Below, piece by piece: positions 4,866-10,029 of a DNA stretch of 10,029 nt. Both the position numbers and the translations under genes were made by a program. Every line of letters begins with the position of its first letter. The first letter of the stretch is position 1. The notes under the pieces are model-generated. The model was not told where the DNA came from. It did not search any database and saw only the letters and a program-made list of their open reading frames with translations. Source of the DNA: Nanobdellota archaeon (lineage in GTDB: Archaea > Nanobdellota > Nanobdellia > SCGC-AAA011-G17 > GW2011-AR20); assembly GCA_018819375.1 (NCBI GenBank), contig JAHJQH010000087.1, positions 1 to 10,029 on the forward strand, written 5' to 3'.

Positions 4866-7493
4866 ATGTTCAACATAACATTTACTCCAAGGGAATTTCA
4901 GCAGAAAATCTCTCAGACCTGTGCAAAGAACAATTGTCTTGTGGTACTTCCAACTGGTTTGGGAAAAACAAAAATAGCAATTCAGGCTCTCGTAAATCGC
5001 CTCAATACCCACCAAAACTCAAAAATACTTTTCCTGACAGTTACAAAACCATTAGCAACCCAGATTCAAAAGGAAATTCAAAAAAGCACTACTATTCCAG
5101 ACAATCAGGTAATCTTGTTCACAGGAGAAGTAAAACCAGAAAAAAGAGCAGAGCTCTGGGATCAGTCAAGAGTAGTTGTTTCAACACCGCAGTGCATAGA
5201 AAATGATATGATAAACAAGAACATAGACATAACAGACATCTCCCTCCTGATTCTTGATGAAGCCCATCACGCAATAAGAAATTATTCTTATAACTGGATA
5301 GCAAAAAATTACGACAAGCAGGCTCAGTATCCAAGAATAATAGGACTCACGGCCTCTCCGGGTTCAGATGCAAAAACAATAAGGCAAATCTGTGAAAATA
5401 TTTATGCGACAGAAATAGAAATCCGTTCAAAATACGACGAGGATGTAAAACAATACACCCAAGAAACAGAAATAAGCTGGATAATGGTGGACCTTCCTGA
5501 AAAATTCAAGGAAATAAGAATCCTGCTTGAAGAATCCCTGAAAGTAAGGATTAATCTATTAAAGTCGCGGGGTTTAATTGGACCAAGACAGGATATGGTA
5601 GGCAAGAAACAACTCATCCTTCTTCAGTTCGCAATACAAAAAAAACTCAGTTCAGGTCAAAAAGATATAAGGCTATGGCAGGGAATTTCAAAAACAGCAG
5701 AAGCCCTAAAAATTCACCACGCATTAGAACTGTTGGAAACACAGGGAATACCCCAACTCGTGAAATATCTAAAAGGACTTTATGAAAAAGCCAAAGAAAC
5801 AAAGGTAAAAGCAGTAAAAAATCTCATACAAGACCAAAACATCAAAACCGCACTGATAAAAGCAGAAAAAATTCTTGAAAACAACGAACCATTGGAACCA
5901 AAAATCAAGGAACTAAAAAACATCATTAAAACCAAGTTTCTCCCAGGCCAAAAAGCAATTGTTTTTACGCATTATAGGGATACAGCATCGAGAATAAAAG
6001 ATATTCTAAACAAGATCTCAGGCATAAAGGCAGAGATTTTCGTCGGTCAGATGAAGAAAGATGGAATAGGTCTCTCTCAAAAAGAACAGGCGCAACTTAT
6101 CAAGGAATTCGAAAGCGGGACATACAATATCCTTATAGCAACTATGGTCGCAGAGCAGGGATTGGACATTCCAAGCGTTGACCTTGTCATTTTTCACGAA
6201 CCAATCCCCTCGGCAATAAGAACAATACAAAGGAGAGGAAGAACAGGCAGGCAGGCACCAGGAGAAATAATAATTTTGATTACAAAGGACACAAGAGATG
6301 AAGCATATCATTGGACAGCACTCAACAAGGAAAAAAGAATGTATCGGGAACTAGACAAGCTAAAACAAAGTATCAAACTGGAACCGCAAAATAGGCTTAC
6401 TAATTTCACAAATAAAGTTACAAACAACCAGCAAATCACACAGACCAATCAAAAACCAGGCCACGACCAACACGAACTACAAGATACAAGTCAATCAACA
6501 AACACAAACCCAACAACACAGACAACAGAACCACCAAACACAAACTACTCCAACCCGTCAAACTGTCAAGTACAGGCAAAAACCTGCCTAACGCAATCCT
6601 ACACTTCAAAAAAAGATTGCTTCACTAACAACCAAAAATCCCCATCAAGCACAAACAAATCAAGCACAAACAAAAATCTGCCTAACGCAATCCAGCCTTT
6701 CAAAACAACAATCACACAGATACCAGTGACTCGCGAAACACAATCAAACCCCTCAAAAAGAATTCTCCCATCCCATCCCCACGAAACGCCATCATACTTC
6801 AACAAGAATAAAAAAATTGCAGAGCAATTTTACAATAACTTAACAGACAAACTATTAATCATCGCAGACCATAGGGAAAAAAATTCAAGGGTCATAAAAG
6901 AACTCTTAAACCTCGGTGTGGAAATAAAAATAGAACAACTTGAATCAGCAGATTATATCTTAAGCAACAATGTTGCAGTGGAGTTAAAAACAAAATCAGA
7001 TTTTGTCAATTCTATAATCGATGGGCGCCTCCTCTCTCAACTAAAACCATTAAGGGAAAACTTCCCAGTGCCTATTTTAATTCTTGAAGGAAACGAGGAT
7101 ATCTATTCCCTAAGAAACATCCATCCAAACGCAATAAGGGGAATGCTTTCAACAATAGCAATAAGTTACAACATCCCGATTCTTCACACAAAAAACAGCA
7201 AGGACACAGCAGAACTTCTGAAAGTTATGGCAGAAAGAGAACAAAACCCAAAAAACAAGGATTTTCCCATAAGGCCAGAAAAGAAACCACTCAGCTTAAA
7301 AGAACAACAACAATACATAATAGAAGGACTCCCAGGAATAGGCCCAACACTCGCAAAGTCTCTTCTCAAAAACTTAAAAACCATAAAAAATATCATTAAC
7401 GCCGAGCCAGAGCACCTTCAAAAAGTGGATAAGATAGGACCAAAAAAAGCAGGGGAAATAAAAAAGGTTTTAGAGTCGGGGTATGAAGAATAA
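4866..7493 (+). CDS. hef: Hef-type SF2 helicase / XPF-family nuclease
   Basis: 875 residues. Helicase part (1-500): PTGLGKT Walker A (29-35), DEAH (131-134), TAS (162-164), SAIRTIQRRGRTGR motif VI (449-462). A Ser/Thr/Asn/Gln-rich linker (about 510-650) follows. The XPF-like nuclease has ADHRE (667-671), Asp696, then E706-L707-K708-x3-D712, and IIDGRL; the family motif is ERK, so its Arg is replaced by Leu. Tandem helix-hairpin-helix closes the protein (GLPGIGPTLAKSLL, VDKIGPKKAGEI). Hef processes stalled replication forks and branched DNA in archaea. The domain order and sequence match Hef; the long linker is unusual and its DNA is A/C-rich and shared with the upstream spacer. The ATG at 4854 would add MILL. 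A Leu in the ERK motif may weaken cleavage (inference from mutational work on XPF). It stands alone, with its own promoter. Confidence 0.92.
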   Translation: MFNITFTPREFQQKISQTCAKNNCLVVLPTGLGKTKIAIQALVNRLNTHQNSKILFLTVTKPLATQIQKEIQKSTTIPDNQVILFTGEVKPEKRAELWDQSRVVVSTPQCIENDMINKNIDITDISLLILDEAHHAIRNYSYNWIAKNYDKQAQYPRIIGLTASPGSDAKTIRQICENIYATEIEIRSKYDEDVKQYTQETEISWIMVDLPEKFKEIRILLEESLKVRINLLKSRGLIGPRQDMVGKKQLILLQFAIQKKLSSGQKDIRLWQGISKTAEALKIHHALELLETQGIPQLVKYLKGLYEKAKETKVKAVKNLIQDQNIKTALIKAEKILENNEPLEPKIKELKNIIKTKFLPGQKAIVFTHYRDTASRIKDILNKISGIKAEIFVGQMKKDGIGLSQKEQAQLIKEFESGTYNILIATMVAEQGLDIPSVDLVIFHEPIPSAIRTIQRRGRTGRQAPGEIIILITKDTRDEAYHWTALNKEKRMYRELDKLKQSIKLEPQNRLTNFTNKVTNNQQITQTNQKPGHDQHELQDTSQSTNTNPTTQTTEPPNTNYSNPSNCQVQAKTCLTQSYTSKKDCFTNNQKSPSSTNKSSTNKNLPNAIQPFKTTITQIPVTRETQSNPSKRILPSHPHETPSYFNKNKKIAEQFYNNLTDKLLIIADHREKNSRVIKELLNLGVEIKIEQLESADYILSNNVAVELKTKSDFVNSIIDGRLLSQLKPLRENFPVPILILEGNEDIYSLRNIHPNAIRGMLSTIAISYNIPILHTKNSKDTAELLKVMAEREQNPKNKDFPIRPEKKPLSLKEQQQYIIEGLPGIGPTLAKSLLKNLKTIKNIINAEPEHLQKVDKIGPKKAGEIKKVLESGYEE
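6589..6658 (+). repeat. Dispersed repeat, type 1, copy inside hef
   Basis: 6601-6638 is identical to 4733-4770. Here the inverted repeat is complete: GCAATC (6593-6598) and GATTGC (6615-6620). It is read in frame as YTSKKDCFTNNQK. Confidence 0.85.
6681..6724 (+). repeat. Dispersed repeat, type 2, copy inside hef
   Basis: Counterpart of 4570-4614; begins with the AACGCAATCC also found at the head of the type 1 copy at 6590. The order of types 1 and 2 is reversed relative to the spacer. Confidence 0.6.
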
Positions 7494-7511
7494 CATCTTC
7501 AAAAACCCAAG

Positions 7512-7521
7512 ATTTATAATT
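7512..7521 (+). promoter_or_regulatory. TATA box of the L,D-transpeptidase gene
   Basis: ATTTATAATT, centred 27-28 nt before the ATG at 7544, predicts a leaderless transcript. It begins 19 nt after the hef stop, so the two genes are probably transcribed separately. Confidence 0.6.
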
Positions 7522-7543
7522 TTTTCTGACAAAATAAGGGATT

Positions 7544-8374
7544 ATGGAAACTCGAAGGAAATTTCTGATAAACATAACAAAAAGTTTGTGTGCATTTCCT
7601 TTTTTAAGCATGACCCACACACAAGAAACATCCCTGCAGGAAGTGATAGTAAATCTTCCCTCTTATGAACTAGGACTTTATACCAACAACAAACTAGCAA
7701 AAAAATTCAGGATAAGCATCGGGATGGGATACAATGGAAAAGACCAAACTCCAATTTGCAAGGGAGTCATTCACGAAAAAAGAAAAGATATAAGGTTCCA
7801 TAATAAAAAAGGAATCATCACAACAATAACAAGAACATTTAACGAAAAAGGAGAAGAACTAATCTACAAGATACCTTACCCCCAGATGAGGGGATTAGGG
7901 GTGCAACTCCACCAAAAAGGAAAAACTTTGGAAAAATATATCATTCATTCAACCACAGACGAATTTCAGCTTGAAACCCCTTGCTCAGAAGGATGTCTCC
8001 GTTTGGGCATCAATGATATGCTCAACCTTTATGACTTAATATGCCCGGAAAAAGAAACAGGAAAACTACCCACCCCAATCCCATTAACAGTCAATTATTC
8101 CACTTTGGAAATAAAACAGAACCACCTCCTGCTCCACGCAGACATATATGGAAAAATAAGTTCTTGGAAAGATGAATTAAAAAAGTGCCTAAAACAAAAA
8201 GGCATAAATCCAACAGAAATTGAATTTGGTAAAACTCTTTCCGAAATAATAGCAATGCAAAAAATGCTTTCCAACAATCACAAGGCATTATTGGAAAAAA
8301 TGTCAAGGCCCTTTCCAGACAACTATGTAACCCAAGAACAAATAAGCTCACTGCATAATACAACGTTTCTTTAA
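7544..8374 (+). CDS. YkuD-type L,D-transpeptidase with Tat signal peptide
   Basis: 276 residues. The N-terminus METRRKFLINITKSLCAFPF is a twin-arginine signal (RRxFL, then a hydrophobic stretch), so the protein should be exported folded. The catalytic domain (about 32-185) has IHST (His135) and CSEGCLRL, giving the S-x-G-C-x-R signature with nucleophile Cys151 and Arg153; the usual second His (SHGC) is Glu149. Such enzymes cross-link or anchor proteins to bacterial peptidoglycan at L,D-centres. A C-terminal helical extension (about 205-276) is not recognised. Archaea lack peptidoglycan, so the substrate is unclear: a partner bacterium's wall, a different peptide, or a new cell-surface link. 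Likely acquired from bacteria. Its stop codon interlocks with that of the convergent HEPN gene in a shared TTAA (8371-8374). Confidence 0.88.
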   Translation: METRRKFLINITKSLCAFPFLSMTHTQETSLQEVIVNLPSYELGLYTNNKLAKKFRISIGMGYNGKDQTPICKGVIHEKRKDIRFHNKKGIITTITRTFNEKGEELIYKIPYPQMRGLGVQLHQKGKTLEKYIIHSTTDEFQLETPCSEGCLRLGINDMLNLYDLICPEKETGKLPTPIPLTVNYSTLEIKQNHLLLHADIYGKISSWKDELKKCLKQKGINPTEIEFGKTLSEIIAMQKMLSNNHKALLEKMSRPFPDNYVTQEQISSLHNTTFL

Positions 8375-8817
8375 ATAATAATCAACCTTTTCAGTTTAGG
8401 TACAACCTTCTCTAAAAAATTAAGAACTTTTTTGACGTAATCTTCATCAAATCTTTTGCCATAATACATAATGCCATTTCTGAAGTATCTTAGTTGATTA
8501 ATAAATTCAACTTCATTGTCATTAAAACCCAATTTTTTAAAATAAGCAACTTCTGCTTCGTGAGCACCTTTTCCAGAAGAGTTATAACCTTCAAGAATCA
8601 TTTTTGCCCTAATAAGCCCCATAATCACATCATAAGCATTCTTAACAAAATGATTGGCATTTCGGTCAGTCACTCCGATTTTTTTAAAAAAATCTATTAA
8701 AGATAAATAAGAATCATTAGTTTCATTTATTAAAGAAGCCGCCCTTAACCTATCAGGCAATTGTTTTTTCACAATTCCTATCTTAACATAAAAATCAAAA
8801 TCATTTAAAAGTCTCAT
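8371..8817 (-). CDS. HEPN-domain protein, probable toxin-like partner of the MNT protein
   Basis: 148 residues, all-helical, with the second half typical of small archaeal HEPN proteins paired with minimal nucleotidyltransferases. The functional motif region is RYFRNGIMYYGKRF: Arg113 and Asn114 are kept, but the His of the Rx4-6H RNase motif is Tyr118, followed by Tyr119. In type VII modules (HepT/MntA) the HEPN protein is an RNase silenced by AMP addition to a tyrosine next to this motif. Without the His this protein may not be a catalytic RNase, or may use the tyrosines as acceptor sites (inference). The ATG overlaps the TGA of the MNT gene by 4 nt (ATGA), so the two are translationally coupled. 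Residues 1-70 are less clear but look like an extra helical region. Confidence 0.8.
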   Translation of the reverse strand: MRLLNDFDFYVKIGIVKKQLPDRLRAASLINETNDSYLSLIDFFKKIGVTDRNANHFVKNAYDVIMGLIRAKMILEGYNSSGKGAHEAEVAYFKKLGFNDNEVEFINQLRYFRNGIMYYGKRFDEDYVKKVLNFLEKVVPKLKRLIII

Positions 8818-9353
8818 ATCTCCAAAACTCCTGCCAAGATAATACCTTTTAAAATATTAATCTTTAAATTTTTATCTGTTTTTTTTAGGGAATCATAAAA
8901 ATGCAGATAAATCTCTTTTTTCAGCAGGTTTTCAAAGTTCTTCAAATCCACCGTTTGTTCTTTCCTCCCAACTATCGCAATATCTATGTCAGAATCAAAA
9001 GTATCTTCCCCTTTGGAATAACTGCCAAACAAGATAATACCGCATCCTGGAAACAGGTTTTCCAAAAATTCAACAAGTCCAGACCAATAAATCTCGCTTA
9101 AGTTTTCTGCTCTTTTTATGCCCATAATTTTGGGGTTTTCCCTGTTCAATTCTACGGCCCATCTTCCTGAATTCTTGTCTTTTTCTGCATTTATGAAATT
9201 CCTCTTCTTAAGATGAAAAAGTGCCTTGGCAACACCCGCTTGTGTTTTATTGAGAGATTTAGCTAAATCTCTGTGATTAAAACTCTTCCCCGCATTAACA
9301 AAAAGAAAACTTAAAATTTCTTGCTGCAATAATGTAAACTTGAGTTTATACAT
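8814..9353 (-). CDS. Winged-helix/minimal nucleotidyltransferase fusion (MNT antitoxin-like)
   Basis: 179 residues. Residues 5-70 form a winged helix-turn-helix (LLQQEILSFLF, FNHRDLAKSLNKTQAGVAKALFHLKKRNFI), a DNA-binding fold like MarR/archaeal regulators. Residues 90-179 are a minimal nucleotidyltransferase with the intact GSX10DXD motif: Gly110-Ser111 and Asp122/Asp124 in ILFGSYSKGEDTFDSDIDIAI. In MntA-type antitoxins this enzyme adds AMP to the paired HEPN protein. The HEPN gene follows with a 4-nt overlap. The built-in DNA-binding domain, together with three palindromes spanning the promoter and codons 2-7, strongly suggests autoregulation. Start ATG 9353 is 9 nt or so from the predicted transcription start. 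Other possible partners are not excluded. Confidence 0.85.
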   Translation of the reverse strand: MYKLKFTLLQQEILSFLFVNAGKSFNHRDLAKSLNKTQAGVAKALFHLKKRNFINAEKDKNSGRWAVELNRENPKIMGIKRAENLSEIYWSGLVEFLENLFPGCGIILFGSYSKGEDTFDSDIDIAIVGRKEQTVDLKNFENLLKKEIYLHFYDSLKKTDKNLKINILKGIILAGVLEI

Positions 9354-9390
9354 CTAAACCACAGTTAATACATATAAACTGCAGTTTATA
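9333..9390. promoter_or_regulatory. Three tandem 18-bp palindromic operators, 20-bp spacing
   Basis: TATAAACTGCAGTTTATA (9373-9390) is a perfect palindrome; 9353-9370 and 9333-9350 are imperfect copies (14 and 15 of 18 matches), each starting exactly 20 bp from the next. Consensus half-site TATAAACT. The outer site overlaps the TATA box, the middle one the transcription start and start codon, and the inner one codons 2-7 of the MNT gene. Fits cooperative binding of a dimeric winged-helix repressor on one DNA face. Confidence 0.8.
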
Positions 9391-9393
9391 AAT
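9385..9393 (-). promoter_or_regulatory. TATA box of the MNT/HEPN operon
   Basis: Minus strand reads ATTTATAAA, centred 36 nt before the MNT start codon, predicting transcription near 9362 and a leader of about 9 nt. It overlaps the outer palindrome, so a bound repressor should block TBP. Confidence 0.55.
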
Positions 9394-9469
9394 CTTCTTG
9401 TTCCCCTCAATTAAATTTATCTTTCAATCTCGTTTTCCAAAATCTTGAGGGATGATTAGAATCTGATTA

Positions 9470-9577
9470 TTAGTGCCCCCCACAAAACCCTTCTTCAACA
9501 TTCATTTTCTTAATTTTCTTTTTAAGCAAAACAAGACTAATCCCTTCATAAGATAACCAAACAACAAACACTAACAC
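9470..9577 (-). CDS. Possible 35-residue membrane protein (GTG start)
   Basis: A GTG at 9577 opens a frame of 35 residues starting MLVFVVWLSYEGISLVLLKK: one hydrophobic span (2-18), a basic cluster (KKKIKK), then an acidic/metal-like end EEGFCGGH. A TATA-like TATTATAA centred near 9601 would place transcription start within a few bases of the GTG, as in other leaderless genes here. Against it, the strand is T-rich in this part and T-rich DNA encodes hydrophobic stretches by chance; another short hydrophobic frame (ATG at 9612) overlaps it. I do not recognise a family. A candidate only. Confidence 0.3.
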   Translation of the reverse strand: MLVFVVWLSYEGISLVLLKKKIKKMNVEEGFCGGH

Positions 9578-9695
9578 CAACAACTCTTCTCAAAATTATA
9601 ATAAGAACATCCATAGGCTAACGCAAGGTTATCCCATAGTTAAATACTATTTTTATCCTATTACCCTATAATTTTATGACACCACAACTAAAAAA
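9578..9695. other. Spacer with a weak hairpin, no recognised gene
   Basis: With 9391-9469 this makes up the gap between the MNT gene and the 66-residue gene. GGCTAAC (9616-9622) and GTTATCC (9628-9634) form a 7-bp stem with one mismatch around GCAAG. Otherwise AT-rich with T-runs on the minus strand (9650-9660, 9690-9697) that could terminate the upstream gene. Confidence 0.4.
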
Positions 9696-9896
9696 TTATT
9701 CTAGTTCTCCAAATTCAGCATGGTTCTTCAAGTGTTCATAAAATTCTGCTCGCGAAGTATCCTTCCTACCAGCCTTGAATTCCTTCAAGATTGAACGAAG
9801 TTTAACAACATTGTCCGCGTTGCCGCTTTTGCCGTGTTTTCTAAGTACATGCGCCAATTCGTGTTTCTCTTGTGATACAGTTTCTCTATCTCCCAT
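9696..9896 (-). CDS. Unrecognised 66-residue helical protein
   Basis: I do not recognise this protein. It is highly charged and predicted helical, starting MGDRETVSQEKHELAHVLRK and containing KLRSILKEF and AEFYEHLKNH. HELAH matches the HExxH pattern of zinc peptidases, but the protein is too small for such a fold and the match is probably chance. It is likely real: codon use is protein-like, a Shine-Dalgarno AAGGGGG lies 5-10 nt before the ATG, and a TATA box is properly placed. No Cys, no membrane span, no signal. Its neighbour downstream is the MNT/HEPN module, but the gap and separate promoters give no sign of an operon. A small regulator or adaptor is possible, without direct evidence. 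Confidence 0.65.
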   Translation of the reverse strand: MGDRETVSQEKHELAHVLRKHGKSGNADNVVKLRSILKEFKAGRKDTSRAEFYEHLKNHAEFGELE

Positions 9897-9951
9897 TTTT
9901 ACCCCCTTTGATATTTTTGTTTTTCAAATTACTGTTGAACATAATTATGAC

Positions 9952-9960
9952 CATATATAG
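9952..9960 (-). promoter_or_regulatory. TATA box of the 66-residue gene
   Basis: Minus strand reads CTATATATG, about 60 nt upstream of the ATG, predicting a leader of roughly 33 nt that holds the GGGGG ribosome-binding site (9902-9906). Confidence 0.45.
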
Positions 9961-9986
9961 ATAGTTTTCTGTTCCTGCCTTGTGAA

Positions 9987-10013
9987 AATCTTAAATAAGA
10001 GAATCTTAAATAA
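9987..10013 (+). repeat. 12-bp direct repeat near the window end, TATA-like
   Basis: AATCTTAAATAA occurs at 9987-9998 and 10002-10013. Both copies resemble box A on the plus strand and may belong to a promoter for a gene beyond the window that runs divergently from the 66-residue gene. Confidence 0.4.
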
Positions 10014-10029
10014 AATACTACCCACTCAA

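Larger units (their letters stand above)
6395..6800 (+). other. Low-complexity linker of Hef encoded by repeat-like A/C-rich DNA
   Basis: Between helicase and nuclease the plus strand changes to the same A/C-rich composition as the spacer at 4436-4835. It encodes a disordered Asn/Gln/Thr/Ser/Pro-rich chain with few hydrophobic residues. It includes near-copies of spacer sequences: ACCAGGCCAC (6457-6466, spacer 4820-4829), type 1 repeat (6589-6658) and type 2 repeat (6681-6724). Confidence 0.75.

Noticed and set aside
6599..6805. 68-residue minus-strand frame opposite the Hef linker
   Set aside because: Antisense shadow of A/C-rich coding DNA, with no start signal.
9440..9475. C/D box small RNA (GATGATT ... 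CTGA)
   Set aside because: The C box does not match RUGAUGA, and no second C'/D' pair lies at the needed distance.
9546..9614. 22-codon hydrophobic frame from ATG at 9612 on the minus strand
   Set aside because: T-rich DNA gives hydrophobic frames by chance; the TATA-like element lies inside it rather than upstream.
9855..9869. HExxH zinc-protease motif in the 66-residue protein
   Set aside because: The protein is too small for a peptidase fold and has no third ligand motif; the pattern is short enough to occur by chance.

Overview
This is an AT-rich window from an archaeon, most likely a small-genome DPANN-type lineage. The evidence is archaeal information-processing genes in archaeal order (eL43/Rpo12/prefoldin beta/UPF0147; SecE/Spt5/uL11), Hef, a tRNA whose intron is bounded by a bulge-helix-bulge fold, and TATA boxes about 24-30 nt upstream of start codons (leaderless transcripts). 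Placement inside DPANN is inference; no rRNA is present.

Layout. 1-1367, minus strand: a truncated sepF with its own promoter, preceded by the cluster rpl37ae -> rpoP -> pfdB -> UPF0147. 1511-1648, minus: tRNA-Pro(UGG) interrupted by a 64-nt intron in the T arm. 1763-3067, minus: secE -> spt5 -> a uL11 gene lacking its whole N-terminal domain and carrying a Lys/Glu-rich tail; a 20-bp tandem duplication covers its stop codon. 3201-4274, minus: a RelA/SpoT-type nucleotide pyrophosphokinase, uncommon in archaea. 4312-4865: a long gene-free stretch almost devoid of G and T on the plus strand, holding repeats that recur inside the next gene. 4866-7493, plus: Hef-type helicase/nuclease with a long low-complexity linker built from that repeat DNA and a Leu in place of the Arg of the nuclease ERK motif. 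7544-8374, plus: a YkuD-type L,D-transpeptidase with a twin-arginine signal, surprising in an archaeon. 8371-9353, minus: a nucleotidyltransferase/HEPN pair resembling type VII toxin-antitoxin modules, whose promoter and first codons carry three 18-bp palindromes at 20-bp spacing. 9470-9577 and 9696-9896, minus: a possible tiny membrane protein and an unrecognised 66-residue protein.

How the genes fit. The left third is core machinery for division, transcription, translation, folding and secretion. The right two thirds are accessory: repair helicase, alarmone or toxic pyrophosphokinase, secreted transpeptidase and HEPN/MNT module, each with its own promoter, as expected of independently acquired stress, defence or cell-surface functions. 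The points most worth follow-up are the uL11 truncation, the operator array of the MNT/HEPN module, the repeat family shared by the 4.3-4.8 kb spacer and the Hef linker, the T-arm tRNA intron, and the bacterial-type L,D-transpeptidase.
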